64,000 nucleotides of DNA from Termitomyces sp. T153 (GCA_018296165.2 JACKQL020000017.1:186001-250000), one strand, 5' to 3'. Positions 10,977 to 23,958 are shown, counted from the stretch's first letter. Notes: a model not told the origin generated them from the letters alone. Program-made: numbers and translations.

Positions 10977-10980
10977 ATAA

Positions 10981-12039
10981 TGTTACAACCCACTCCTTGG
11001 ACCCTCAACATTGTTCCCAACCCACTCACTTCTCCAGAGTCCCTCCCCCAATGCCTTGTCAAAACCTCCAACTGTCAAACACCCTCTGCAGCCACCCTGG
11101 GTAATTCTGATGCTTCTCCAGCAAAATCCAATGGCCCCTGGCTAACTCTGATGACCTTCTCCTCAGCCATTGATGCTTTCCTTGACTCTTCTGAGCCCCT
11201 GAAACCCTCCCCCACCATTCCTGACCCCATCACACATCTCTAGCTCACCACCCTGACTCACCTGACCTTCTTCAGAGCATCACAACAACCCTGGAGCAAC
11301 CCATGTTCCCAACTGATCCTATCAGAATATCACTGCAGTCTGCCCCTCAATTGTAACTAACACCCATTGACTCTACATAGCTCCATCAAGCCCCACTACT
11401 ACACCCCCTGCCCCTCCAGAACTCTCCAGTAGTCAGTATATAATCTATAGAGTAGCACCTCATACTCTAGTCTTGATATTACATTAACCGATTACTTGGT
11501 TTCATGTTCTTTCCATCTCTATTTCCATTTTTAGTCTCAAATCTATCTCTTTTCTCAGGCTCATCTCATCTTGCCTCCATCTTGTCTTGATTGTATCTAT
11601 TTCCTTTGTTTCTCTAGGTGCTTTTCAACTCTGATGTCAGTACAAACTCCACACACATGCTACAACCCCCAAACATTCTTACAACAACTCTGGACCTCAC
11701 TCCTTGGTCAGCTCCAGAACCTATCAAGTCTTGATTGATTCTCCATCAGACTTTGGCTCCACCTCCATCATTCACAAAGCCTCTGCTTGCCCCACAATCT
11801 ATCTGCACACCTACAAACTTGTTCCTGACACCTGTCCAAGCCCAACACCTAATATACTTGGTCTTAGACTTTCCCAGACTACTCCAAACTTGCTCAGACC
11901 ACTCCCCTTAGCTTTCCCTTGCAAGTCTCTTCACTCTGCACCAACCCCAGAGCACTAAGTTATAAGTGCAGAACATCATGTCTGCCTAGTAAGAACTTTC
12001 CCAGTATAGCTGAGCCCTTGTAGTCAGCAGAACTTAACA
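10981..12039 (+). repeat. 3' LTR of element C
   Basis: It starts TGTTACAACCC after the polypurine tract and ends ACTTAACA, 1,059 bases. It shares subfamily sequence with the LTR at 1,979. TATATAA and the TAGTCTTGATATTA stretch are present near 11,440-11,480. It is followed directly by pol sequence of element D. Confidence 0.9.
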
Positions 12040-12725
12040 GTACTCCTGATTGGCCCCCCAGCACTTTGGTTTGGCTTAATCAACAAAACCTTAAGACCTA
12101 GAGGCCCTTCATCAAGCTCAACCACAAATGTCTTGGTTCCTTCAAAGTCCTTTAGAAGGCCTCTTTGCACACCTACAAGCTCAACCTACTCCTGGGCCTG
12201 AAGAGTCTCCACCCCATTTTCCATGTGCACCTCCTCAAAAAACATGCTCCAGACCCCTTTTCTGGGCAACACCCCAGTTGACTGCCCCCCATCAAAGTCA
12301 AGGACAAATATCACTATAAGGTTGACCAAATCCTTGACTTCCACCTTGTCTATAGCCGACCCCAGTACTTGGTCCATTAGAAGGGCTATGGGCCTGAGGA
12401 CAACACCTAGGAACCCCAAAAAAAACCTTGACAGAGCCCCCAATGAGCTCTAGGACTTCTATTGATAACACCCTACTAAGCCCCAGGACCCCCAGGACTA
12501 GTAAATACAGATGGCATCAGTGGGCATAACCCCTGCCTCTGGTTTCATTAGGGATTCAACTCCCATGAGTAAACCTCCTATGTGTTTTTACTTACTCTCC
12601 TCTTTACTCCCTCTAAAACTTCTCATGCTTAGCAGAAATGCAAGAAATTATTATAGACAGACTACAAATACAAATTCTAAAACAGGGAGGAGTGCAGAGC
12701 AGCAAGAAAGCAAGGTCTGAAACCT
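12040..12725 (+). pseudogene. 3' end of pol (linker and chromodomain) of element D
   Basis: The sequence begins inside the linker at the equivalent of 8,405 in element C (WPPSTLVWLNQQN) and continues through LKSLHPIFHVHLLKKHA to a chromodomain ([15 protein letters not shown], then a KGYGPEDNT motif) near 12,300-12,410. Everything upstream in this copy is missing from the window. The abrupt start, directly behind a complete LTR, means that C inserted here or that two copies recombined; GTACT (12,040-12,044) would be the target-site copy in the first case. Confidence 0.72.
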
Positions 12726-14396
12726 TCACTCTCCATCCTTCTCCAGGATCCTCTGAACCCTACCCCCAACCAGGTCCACCTCCATCTGCATGACCATGAT
12801 GGCAAGGACCTCTGGCTCCTCCAGCAATGGCTTTCCCATGTCAGTTTCTACCTCTCACCATGCTCTGGGGTCCGCTGCACTCCTTTACTGATGCCTCACC
12901 AACAGCCATCCTATCTGCCTGAATTCCTGCTCCAACTCTGATGGGAGCTCTCTGAGCATCCACACTAATCCATCTTGTATCAAGGCATGAGCCACTGACA
13001 CCCCATCAAGAAGGATGCAGTGCTGTTAGACCCAGTCTAGAGGGCTCAGTATTAGCAGAATAAAAGAAACAAGAAGCAGGAGAACTCACACATTACCCCC
13101 CTCCATCCTAAGGCTGCTTCATTGGCCAACCACTCCTTGCACTGCCTCCCTACCTTCACCCTGGCTCCCTCCACCTCTACAGCTCCTCACTGCATCTCTG
13201 CCCTCTGCTCTGTCCACACCTCTAACTGCACCAGCCATTCCTGCAACTTCTGCACCTCTAGCAACCCCTCCACAATCATCTGCACAGCCCCCTCTAACTT
13301 CTGCCACACCAAGTCCCAATCTCTCTGCACCTTGTCACACTCCTGCTGAACCCTGTTACAATCCTCTGCAATTCTCCAGATCTCCTCCTTGCATGATGCC
13401 AACAGCTAGAATAGCACCTCTGCCTGCCACTGCCCAAATGCCTCAAGGACTGTGGGAGAAGGACTAGAGCCCCTGCCAGACCCCTCCACCAAGGCTCCTG
13501 ACTCAGGAGAGTATACATGTGGCCCCAGAGGGCCCACCATCAACTCCTCCCCTCATGGCTACTTGCTAGGCCCTGCCTCCAGAGAGAAAGACACCCTCCA
13601 TTTCCCCTTGTCATGTGCCATAGGAGCCCCCTCCCTCTACCCACCCCACAGAGGCCCCACCTTCATTGCAGACTGCCCCATGCTGCCTTCACACTCTACT
13701 TCAGAACCCTGATCCAAGACCATTCCCTTGCACCCCTCAAGCAGTTGCTCCACCACCCAAACTACATCCTAGCCCTGCTCTTCTGCCATATAGGCCACAT
13801 GCCAATTCAACAAGATTGGGCACTTCTCATATCTCAAGCAACATAGAATATACACTCAAGTGTCCTGGTGGGAGCCCTGCATTGGCTCCTTGAACTTGCA
13901 GTGCTCTCCATAATGAGCACAGAGAGTGCACTTTGCAGTCAATTCAGCTCAATACCTGATACCATGACACTGGACACTCACTGGAGCCTCTGCTTGGCAC
14001 CATTCCAGAGTCAGAGGACCCCATGCCTGCCCTACCACCTCTGTGAACTTCTTTGGGGTCACCTCTGCCTGAGAGACCCACAGCATCTCTGGAATGGTCT
14101 GAATCTCCCCTAGACTGAAGTTAGGCTTTGACAATTGCCCCACCAAAATTGGGACCAACCCTGCTGGAGCTCCACCATGAGACAAAGCCCCCAATGGGCT
14201 GGCCACTGCTGTGGATAATTCTATCAATATGTCAAGAGATCTGGAATACAGGGAAAGCAAGACCACACTCATGACTGTGATACATCACCTCCACCCACCT
14301 ATGATTACCATGAGGCTCAGATTCTCCTGAGGACAAAGGGGTGGGGGATGCTACAAATGATGCTGACAAGACTGGGGAGTAAGCAGAAGAGGACAT
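12726..14396 (-). pseudogene. Antisense gene of element D: Zn2Cys6-like and coiled-coil protein
   Basis: This is the second copy of the antisense gene. It starts at 14,396 with MSSSAYSPVL. A probable small intron lies near 14,280-14,300, after which the frame reads VMSVVLLSLYSRS and STAVASPLGALSHGGAPAG. A second intron at 13,931-13,981 (gtgagtgtcc ... ctgaattgac ... caaag) ends at the first cysteine. The 37-codon block (13,820-13,930) reads CTLC, x6, C, x15, Y (for C), x2, C, x6, C, so five of six cysteines remain. Downstream are basic residues, TSGALVE, and a long helical stretch rich in E, Q and L (about 13,190-13,400 includes EEIWRIAEDCNRVQQECDKV). The C-terminus ends LEKDGE and a stop at 12,726. 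Scattered stops make it a relic. Confidence 0.62.
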
Positions 14397-14606
14397 TGCA
14401 AAGAGTTGGAGAACTCTGGGATATGTCTGACCCTTTTATTAACTTGGAAAGAACCTCCTGACAAACAGTGGCCATGCTTCAATCTTGTTCCCCATGCTGC
14501 TGCTTGCTGCAGTTTGATCAGTATTACTCAGCTTTGACTCCCATGCTCCACCAATCCCTGACCTGGGCCCTGCATCTCAAGGGTCTCAACACTGAAGAGG
14601 GGGTGA
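14397..14606. promoter_or_regulatory. Antisense leader and polypurine tract of element D
   Basis: This matches the leaders at 1-210, 10,767-10,976 and 23,741-23,955. The purine run GAAGAGGGGG (14,594-14,603) stands next to LTR A. Confidence 0.45.
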
Positions 14607-15438
14607 TGTCATGACCCACTCCCTAGATCCCCAGACATTGTTCCCAGCCTGTTTGCCCCCTCAGGAGTCTCCCCCAATGCCCCATCAAACTCCCCAACTA
14701 TTGTCTACCCCCTGTGCTCACTCTGGGTAATCCCATGCTTCTTTGGCAAACCCTAATGGCTCCCAGGCTAACTCCAACACCTTCTTCACAGCTGTTGACA
14801 CTCCCCTTGACTCTTCTAAACTCCTGGAACCCTCTCCCACTATTCCTGACCCTGTCATGTGTCTCCAGCTCACCACCCTGATTCACATGACCTACTCTAG
14901 GAGCATCACAGCAATCCCAGAGTGACCCATGCTCCCAACTGATCCCATCAGAATATTGCTGCAGTCCATCCCTCAATTGCAACCAACACCCATTGACTCC
15001 ACACAGCTCTGTCAAGCCCTGCCACCACACCCCCTGCCCCCTGCCCCCCCAGAATTCTCCAGTAGTCAGTATATAATCCATAGAGTAGCACCTCATACTC
15101 TAGTCTTGATATTACATTAACTGGTTACTTGGTGTCATGTTCTTTTCATCTCTATTTCCATTTTTAGTCTCAAATCTATCTCTTTTCTCAGTCTCATCTC
15201 ATCTTGCCTCTGTCTTGTCTTGATTGTCTCTATTTCCTTTGTTTCTCTAAGTTCTTTTCACCTCCAACATCAGTACAAACTCTGCACACATGCTACAACC
15301 CACAAACATTCCTACAACCACTCCAGACCTTGTCCTTCACTCAGCCCCAGAACCCATCAAGTCTTGATTGATCCCCCATTGAACTCTGGCTCCACTCCCA
15401 TCATCTGCAAAGCCATTGCTTGCCCCACAATCTATTTG
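14607..15438 (+). repeat. LTR A, left part (3' LTR of element D, split by element B)
   Basis: It starts TGTCATGACCC and carries TATATAATCC near 15,072. It is interrupted after ATTTG (15,434-15,438) by element B. It resumes at the second ATTTG (25,096-25,100) and ends at 25,334 with CCTGACA. Confidence 0.88.
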
Positions 15439-16584
15439 TATCACAATCCATTCCCTGGACCCCCACACATTGTCAACGACCCACTGCCCCCCCAGAACCT
15501 CCCCCAATGCCTCGCTGAACTTCCACAGTGCTCCGCGGCTACTCTGGCTAACTCCGATGCATCCCTGGCTAACTCTGACAGCCCCCTGGCCAACTCTGAT
15601 GTCTTCTCCACAGTCAGTGATGCTTCCCCTGGATCTCCTAAGCCCCTGGGACCATTTCCCTGCTGTGCCTGACCCCATTACATGTCATCAACTCAACACC
15701 CTGGTTCCTCTGACTTACTTTGAAGTATCATGACAACCTCAGAATGGCCCACATCACCAATTGATCCCATCAACATATCAACGTGGCCCACCCTCTGATC
15801 ATAACTGACACCTGTTGACTCCATTGAGCTCCACCAAGCCCCACTGCCACAGCTGACATTCCCCAGAGCTCTCCAGTAGTCAGTATATAAGACATAGAGT
15901 AGCTCTTCATACTCTAGTCTTGATATTGCTTAATGTTACCTATGGTCTGATTGTTTCTCTCTTGTGTTTCGTGTTCCATGTCTTGTTTTCTTACTCTCAG
16001 TCTCCTGGTCTTGTCTCGTCTCTATTCCATTATTGTTTTTGTTATCATTTCATATCTCTGCCTGAATCTATTTTTGTTCTTGTCTCAATCTTGTCTCAAC
16101 TCTGTCTCATCTTGTTCAACTCCATCTTGTCTTGTTTGATCTGTCCTGTCCATTGTGTTCCTACCTTTCCCAACCTTAACGCCTTCACAAATCCCATAAT
16201 TATGATTACAAATTCCAGACACTCTTTAACCAACTCTGGACTTTGCTATACACTCAGCTCCAAACTCTATTAACCTCCATTGATCCCCCATCAAACTCCA
16301 GCTCCACTTCCATCACTCACATAGCCTCCGCCTCCTCTGCACCCATAATACTTGCATATGGACTTGTGCCTGAACCCTGCCAAGCCTGTCCCCCTTCCCA
16401 CAGCTCATCCCCTATTCCTCTGGACCTCCCCAGACTTGCTCAGATCAATTTTCACCAACTATCCTCACAAGTCCCCAGTGTTTGAAACACCTCTGAATGC
16501 CCAGTTGTCAGTGCAGGGAATCACGTCCACCTAGTAAGGACTCGCCCAGTGTAGCTGAGCCTCCATGGTCAGTGGAACCTGACA
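15439..16584 (+). repeat. 5' LTR of element B
   Basis: It starts TATCACAATCC (TGTCAC after decay) and ends CCTGACA, 1,146 bases. TATATAA is at 15,884 and AGTCTTGATATT at 15,916. Its R/U5 part differs from C and D but is shared with the LTR at 23,959 (the TGCTTAATGTTACC segment). The primer site TAATATCAAGACT follows at 16,585. Confidence 0.88.
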
Positions 16585-19500
16585 TAATATCAAGACTCTA
16601 CCTTACCCTGTTCATGATGTCTGTGCTAGCTCTGCACACACATTTGCTAAACACTTCCAATGTCTATAGTTGACCTGTGCCTGGAAACCCTTATGATTCA
16701 TACAGCCCTGCCCAATTTGCCAAGGAACATTGAGTTGCGGACCTGACACCAAATGTCCCTTCTGCTCTGGTTACACCCATACACAGCTCTCTCCTTGAAC
16801 ACCCTCCCTACCCATGCCCAACCCTACCACCACTCCTGCAGACTGTCACGACCCGCTCCCTAGCTCCCTAGACACTGCTCCCAACCCCTCCCGATTTCCC
16901 GCCTAACTCCCCGGAACCCCGCCCACACTTTCGACGCTCACACCGGACAACTCCGACGCTTCTCCGGCAAACCCCGACGGCAACTCCCTCTCCGTAACCA
17001 TTGACACCCCCTTGAAACCTCCCCCCTCCGTTCCTGGCCACATCATACGTCCCCGACCCTCTACCCTAGTTTACCCGACCTGTCCCGGAGTGTCACGACA
17101 TCCCCGGAGCGGCCGCACCCCCAACTGATCCCATCAGAATACCGCCGCGTACCCGACACCCGTCGACTCAGCACAGCTCCGTCGACCCCCGCCATCATAT
17201 CCGCCGCCCTCGGAGGCACCCAGTAGTCGGTATATAAGCCATAGAATAACTCCTCGAACTTTAGTCTTGATATTACCTTTTACCGGTTTCCTATGTTTCG
17301 TCTCCCGTCTCGTCTCTATTTCTGTTTCTAGGTTTCGAATCTATCTTTTCTCAGTCTCGTCTTGTCTCCGTCTCGTCTCGACTGTACATATTTCCTTTGT
17401 TCCTCTGAAGTTCCCTTGCTCCCTACGTCAGTACGAACTCCGCGCACGCGCTACAACCTGAACATTCCTAACGACAACTCCGGACCTCGCTACCCGCTCG
17501 GCCCCAGAACCCACCGAGCCCCGGTAATCCCCTGTCCAACCCGACCCCGCCCCCCAACAGCCAAGAAGCCTCTGCCTACCCCGCAATCTACTTGTGCGCC
17601 CACTAACTAGCTCTGACACCCGCCCTGGGTCAACAACCAGTACCTCCGGTCTTAGACCCCTCTGAATCACTCAGGACTTATTCGGGCCGCTATCCCTAGG
17701 GACCCCCCGCAAGCTTTCCCCACCTCCACTCCAACTCCGGGTGCCTGGTTATAAGCGCAGGACATTGCATCCGCCTAGTAAGGACTCGCCAGTGTACTGA
17801 GCCCCCGTCGTCAGTGGAACCTGACACAGACCACCTCCCACCCTTCCCCCGCCCTCTCTGCCAGCTCCACTTCCCTGCAAAGGTCAACCCCAATGTTATT
17901 AAAAGCAGCATGCTAAACCCCAGCAATAATTCAACCCAATGATTGACAAACTTCTTCAGCACTACACCTCCATCCCTGCAACAACAATAACACAAACCTG
18001 CTGCAAAAAATCACTCATTGTATGAAGAAGATTGCCAACCCCACCAGAACAATAATGAGACCACTGAGAACATGCTTCCCCAAAGCCCACCTTTGGATCC
18101 ACCAACCCCTCAAGCAACTCTGCAAGCTGTCAGGATGAACCCAGCGAGTCTCCGACAGCATCATAACCCAATAGCAGAACCCTGCTACCACACTGGCAGA
18201 CCATCTGACTCTTACCCACACCCACTCCTAAGAAATTCTGCCCTCCCACACTAGCTCCACTGTCATTGGAATCAAGCTCAAGCTAGTAACCCCACCAACA
18301 ACAGAGCAAGATCTTGAGACCAACACTATGCCCAACCCCAGAAACCACTTCTGGAGTCAGTTAGGACCCCTTGGTCAACTTGGCCGTTACCTCCACCCAA
18401 CAATTGAAAGGACCCTGACACCTCCAACAACTCCAGAACAAGACCAAGGAATTCCCAAGCCCTAAAGTGGCCAAGAAAGGAAGGAACTTGCACCTCCACC
18501 CACCAACTTGAGAATGCACTCTGAAAGCACTCCCTCAACCCCACAAAGTCACCCGGATGAATCACAATGCCCTAACTCACAATAAGGGACCACTCCAAGC
18601 ACCCCCATGACTCCTCCAGAACCCTTGCCCACTATGTTAACAACTTCCCCCATTTGATCTGGAACCTCCAACATTGAAAACACTCAATGGTGACCCCCTC
18701 CGCACACCACCATCAGACAAGAACTCTGCCACCAAACTATGCCACCTCCAGCAAAAGAACCCCCAGCATTGGAATTGCCCTGGCAGAACAAACTATAGGA
18801 GAAAAGAGGATCCCACATGAAGTAGTTCCTCAGAGTACTTTGAACTCACTGACATGTTCATATAAGGGAGGGGGAAGCCCCACCATCATCCCTGAAACCC
18901 TTGATCAACCTCCAAAAAACCCCAACAATAAAGAACATACACTCTGATGTCCCTAGAGGGCTTGCCCGCTAAGCAACTTGAGCAAGCTCAATGGCTCAAA
19001 TAACACTGCGCCAGGTCAAGGCCACCCCAACCAACCCCTCTGAGCCACTCTGAAGCCCCTCCATGCAACTCTGGACCCTGGCAATACAACTCTGGGGCCC
19101 TCACCCCAACTCTGACATCCAATCTAGGGGACCTACAATGCTAACTAAAATTATGATGCCCTGCAGCACCCATCCCACAATCACAAATTGCTGGATAACA
19201 ACTCCATAAAACCCTGCCTGTACACCAGGAGACGTCTATTGAACCAGGACCACACCACTAGAGTACCCAGAAACAAACCCCATATGAAGTAGTTTCTCCA
19301 GAGTGCTCTAAAATTGCTAATGCCTCCCATAAGAAGCAATTAGTTTTTCCCCTGTTGCTACCCATCCTGAATCAACATTGGAAGGATGCCACAACTCCCC
19401 AACAACAACTTGACATTGAAGAAAGTGCTGCCCCACTGGCAAGGGCATCACATGCTGCAACCTGCCCATGGAGCCTCAGACCCACCACTGTACTGCTCCC

Positions 19501-22126
19501 CTCCCCCAACAAAATGCTTTCCCAACAAGAGAATAAACTCCAGGACCCCCCAAGTAGTTTCCCCCCAAATTCTGCAACACTCCTGGCAAAATCTAACCAT
19601 GCCAATAGAGATTGATCCAGATGCCCAGAATGAAGAAGTGGCCTCTCCAACTCTGCCCTGACGATCAAGGAACCAATGATGCTCTCTAAAGAAGCGGCAC
19701 CTTTTCCCTGATCAGAAACTTAGTTGATTGCCTCACAGTGCCAAGACCTACCCCACCCCCATTCATAGCAACCTCTGGACCAGTCCAGAGCACAAATGAA
19801 AGATTACTCTAACCCCACTGTGAACCTCCTTGAAGTCCCAGATCAATGTCCCTCTGTAACCAACTTCTGCCACCCTCCAACAATTGTGAATGACCATCTC
19901 CCCTAATGCAGCAAAAGACTTCACACAAAAGAACAATGGCAAGAATCACCAAAGCCTCAGAAGGTAGCCAGACCCACTCCCCACATCCAAATGTGACTCT
20001 GGGAGCCACCACCATATGCAACAACTCTGCCACTTAGTGGTAATGTCCATTAAACATCTGCTTGTTGTGCTGACTGAACAAAGAGGAAAACCCAACTCCA
20101 GAGCCTCCCCTTCAACTTGCATCGCCTCTAACACAGCCCTGCTAACAAGTTAAGAACCAATCCCAATCCCCACATTTAACTCTGGACCCCTAGTTCATAT
20201 GATGGAAACAACAGACTGACCAAATGCTTCCCAGACCCCTTTTCCCCCTGCATCACCTCCAGAATTAACTCTATTGACAAACCACCCACTGGGCTACCCT
20301 CATCCCACAACTCTGCACTGCTAACTCCCACTCTGAAAGAAAGAAACAACACCCTGAACCCACACAGACCAATTCCACCTCATCTCACCAAAATTAAGAG
20401 AGCTCCACCAGTGAAGTCAACCCTTTGCCAACCCCCCACTGCCTCTGCTGCCAGCTCCACCCTGGGAAAGGATGAAAACCACCACTTGAAGTCCTAAGCT
20501 CACCCCAAACTAATCCCGCCCCAACTCACTGAGCATAAAAGAGCTCTATCAGCAAGGCCAACACTCCACCAACCCTCACACCACCCCATTACTAGCTCCA
20601 CCCTAGGAAGGGATGAAAGACCACCAACCTCTGCACTGCCTTCATACCACTGGCCCCACGCACTCCACCAACAAACCAGTAACCCTTAGGCCCTCAATAT
20701 GGTCCCCTGACACAGCTCCACCGAAAGAACCATCTACTCTAAGAGGAATAACCTCTGGGATGACAGCCCCTAAACTCCCCCTTGCCCTGGAGCACCTCTG
20801 CTAGGACAAGACAGTCACCAACCAAACTCCACGCTGCCTCTGCCAAAAAGAGGCCTCCACCAATTCAACCTGGGCAGCACCTCAAGTTTGAGAGAATGAC
20901 AGAACTATGTAAGACTTCTCTAATCATCTCTGGACTTATTCTTGGCCAGGAACAGAGAGCAAGGTCGCATAAATGGCCTAAAACTCACAAACCTCAACTC
21001 CGGACCAGAAGAAACTTGTTGAGTTTGGCCACCCCGAACCCTGCCCCCTTGTCAATGACACTCCAGAGCACACCAAAACACCACCTGAGCATGCCCATCC
21101 CTAAACACAATACTCCAGAGTGTGACCTCGACCAGAGCCAACACCCCAGAGCACAGCAAGGCCCAAACCCAGTACACTTCTGATGAAATACAATACTCCA
21201 GAGCTTGACAAACCCCCACCATGCACAAACCCACTAAAACATGAAGCCTGGACACCAACAACCAAAGGATGGCAACACTTACCCTAAGGAAGTACCTCTG
21301 CACCCCACTAATCCAACTCACAGCATAGCTGGCCCATAGAACAGTTCCCTGACGAACTATTACAAGGACCACCTCATACCAGGACCATGCCTCTATGCTG
21401 CTAAGGACTTCCACCTCTGACTGGCCCCACCTCCAAGGACAAACTTCATCCTGCCACCTCCGCCACCATCCAAAGAGACCTCTGCTATCTCCACCAGCTG
21501 CATTGGTATAAGGATTTTCACTCCACCACCCCCACTGTCATCAAGAAGAACCTCTGCCACCTCTGCCACCCATGTTGGCATAAGAGTCAAACCACCAGAA
21601 GGCCTCTGCCCCTCTGCAAGCCACACCAACAGAAAAAACAAAACTGCCAGCCACCATCAAGCACACTCCAAAGATTTGAAGGTCTGCCCCCCCCCCTAAC
21701 CAGCACAATGCCCAACTCTGCCACAGACAGAGGACAACCCCTACAACTTTGGTTCAAAACTCTAAGGGCTAAGCCCAACAACACTGCCATCAATGCTTCA
21801 AAATGCAATGGAACCCTGCAGGAAGACTCCCAACACCCTGTTGAGTCTTGAGACTCCCTCCCACAATACTCTGCCAAGTCCCACAATGACCCCAAGACTA
21901 GCCAATACCAACAGCAAACAATGGGCTTAACTCCTGCCTCTGGACTTACTAGGAATTCAACTCCCACCCACACCCCTGCATGTTTTTACTTACCCTCATA
22001 CAAACTAAAGCTCACCACACACGCCCAGAAGCATCAACCAAAATTGCATTAACAACAATATAATACAACAAAAAGGAGTAGGCAACGGGGCACAGAGCAA
22101 CAAGAGGACAGAGTCTGACTGCTTCC
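16585..22126 (+). pseudogene. Scrambled gag-pol interior of element B
   Basis: Near 16,620 the sequence recalls the gag start (MSVLALH...) but then falls into short, low-complexity, proline- and asparagine-rich frames. Recognisable shreds keep pol order: a stretch like HEVVPQ...ELTDMF near 18,815, a second like it near 19,285, one resembling the [16 protein letters not shown] region near 19,700, and one resembling FWTYFWPGM near 20,930. No catalytic motif of RT, RNase H or integrase is left. Whether this came from many small deletions or from joining pieces of several copies cannot be decided by eye. The solo LTR at 16,844-17,826 interrupts its start. Confidence 0.55.
16844..17826 (+). repeat. 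CpG-rich solo LTR, family L, with target duplication CAGAC
   Basis: It begins TGTCACGACCCGCTCCC and ends CCTGACA, 983 bases. CAGAC stands on both sides (16,839-16,843 and 17,827-17,831). TATATAAG is at 17,231 and AGTCTTGATATTA at 17,263. Unlike its surroundings it is full of CpG, so it looks like the youngest family L sequence here and approximates the undecayed LTR. No internal region remains, as after LTR-LTR recombination. Confidence 0.92.
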
Positions 22127-23740
22127 TCAACCCCTCCCCCCCTCAGGAAACCCCCTCCCTTCCTCCCTGATCCCCAAATTGATCTCCATTTGGGCCCACA
22201 CTACCACTAGAACCTCCACCAACCCTGGCAAGGCCTCCCCTGCATCCACTGCCACCTCCCACCACAACCTCAGGGCCACTGCATTATGCTGCCAATGCCC
22301 CACCAGCAACCTCTCCATCCTCACCATCCCCTGCTGAAGCTCCAGAGGGTGATCCACAGACATCTGCATCAGCCTGTCTTAGATCGATGCCAGTGCCACC
22401 AAGGCACCATCCAGGAGAACTCAGTGCTTCTGCACTCAGCCTAACCAAAAACAATTTGTTAGCAACAGAACAGAGAACTGGGGAGATACTTACAAAGGAC
22501 CCCTGCATGGCCCAAGGCAGCCTTACTGGCCAACCAATCCTTCCTCCACCCTGCTGCCTCCAGCTCTGCCCACAACGAACCACCCTCTGATGCCACCTGC
22601 TGCCCCTCCACCACCTCTGTGAGTTGTACCTCCTGCTGTATCAGATGCTCTCACAAACCCCACACCTCCAATGCCTGCTCTGTTGCCACTTACACCAAGG
22701 TGTCCTGCTCCTGCTGCAGCACCTCCTTCTCCCTCTGTGCTGCATCCAGATCCTCCCTTACTCATTGGAGCTCCCCCTCTCACACCATCAATGCCGTTGT
22801 CAAAGCCTCCACCTGCTAACATAGGAAAACTTCTGTGATTGAAGGCAGGGGCTCTGGGGAACTTGAAGCCTGTTCCAATAGTGCACCTGAGGTAAGAGAG
22901 TAAAAGTGAGGCCCCAGAGGCCCTGCCATCAACTTGTGTCCCTATGGCCTCTTGCTGGGCCCCACCTCCGACAGCAGGAAGGCCCTCCATTTCCCCTTAT
23001 CCACCACTGCCAGCACCCCTTCCCTCTACCCACTCCACAGAGGTCCTACCTTCCCTGCAGGTCGCCCTGCACCCTCTTCCCCCAACACCCTGGCCTTCTG
23101 TGCCTCACCCAGTTGCCCCTGCACCCAACCCTCATCCCACCCCTGCTCTGCGGCAATGCATGCCACCTGCCACTCCAACAAAATTGAGCACTTCTCATGC
23201 CTCATGTGTTACAGAAGGCACACAGAGGTGTCACATCGCAAGCCCACGGAGAGCCCATCGAATTTGCACAGCTCACCCCACTGAGCACAAAGGGTACACT
23301 ATAACCAAACAGTCAGTAAACATGACCAAAAGGGCTTGAAAACTACCAGGGCTTGGTTCAAACACCACTCCAGTATTGGGGGGCTCCAAGACTGTGCCAA
23401 TGCCCTCATGAACTCCTCCACCATCATCTCTGCCTGTGGAACTTGCTGTGCCTGCAGAACTCCCTCCCCACCCTCTGCTGCCAAACTCGACTGCACAGGA
23501 CAAACTCTAGTCCATTCCAAGCCCCTCTCTCAAGTAAAGCCCCCAGAAGAGCCCAACACCGTCATGACTCACCCTGCAAAGCTCCATCAATTACCCCAAA
23601 AAAACAAGTAGACACTACTTATGACCCCAGTACATGGCACCAACCTAATACTGGTGCTCAAACTCCTCCCCCTTGCTGTTGTACACCACCACCTTGTCCG
23701 CATCAGAAAACCAGGGAGCTGAGTGATCAGAGGAGGACAT
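22127..23740 (-). pseudogene. Antisense gene of element B: Zn2Cys6-like and coiled-coil protein
   Basis: This is the best-kept copy. The start at 23,740 reads MSSSDHSAPWFSDADKVVVY. After further coding comes an intron at 23,299-23,346 (gtagttttc ... ctgactg ... ttatag), ending at the first cysteine. The block at 23,188-23,298 reads CTLC, AQWGEL, C, x15, C, LL, stop (for C), HMRHEK, C: five of six cysteines. It is followed by LLEWQVACIAAEQGWDEGW, a basic KGKWRAF, GPSKRP and TSGALLEQ. The helical part (about 22,840-22,520) includes REDLDAAQREKEVLQQEQDT and LIQQEVQLTEVVEGQQVASE, typical of a coiled coil. A probable intron near 22,440-22,490 (gtaagtatct ... ttggttag) precedes the C-terminus with LLDGALVALASI and MERLLVGHW. 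It ends at a stop at 22,127. Several in-frame TGA/TAA make it inactive as it stands. Confidence 0.66.
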
Positions 23741-23958
23741 AGAAGAAATTTTGGGGGAATCCTGGAGTATGCCCAAGTCTTTTAATTGATTGGGAAGAAC
23801 CTCCTGATGAAGCAGCAACCATGCTTTGACTTTACCTCCCACACCGCCATCATTCACTGCAGATTGATCAATATTACTTGGCTTTGACTCCCATGCTCCC
23901 GCCAATTCCTGACCTGTGTCCTGCATCTTGAGGGTCTCAATATTGAAAGGGGGGGTGA
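23741..23958. promoter_or_regulatory. Antisense leader and polypurine tract of element B
   Basis: This is the fourth copy of the conserved leader. The GAAAGGGGGGG purine run (23,946-23,955) precedes the 3' LTR at 23,959. As in the other copies, the antisense ATG lies at its left edge. Confidence 0.45.

Larger units (their letters stand above)
1979..12039 (+). mobile_element. Element C: full-length family L Ty3/gypsy chromovirus, inactivated
   Basis: The two LTRs (1,979-3,042 and 10,981-12,039) belong to the same subfamily and flank gag, protease, reverse transcriptase, RNase H, integrase and chromodomain on the plus strand, then an antisense gene on the minus strand. The order RT-RNase H-integrase-chromodomain places it among Ty3/gypsy chromoviruses. 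The coding region carries many stops, mostly where CGA or TGG would become TGA or TAG, and CpG is almost gone. The 5 bases outside the LTRs (ATCAT on the left, GTACT on the right) do not match, so the element or its flanks have recombined since insertion. Confidence 0.85.
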
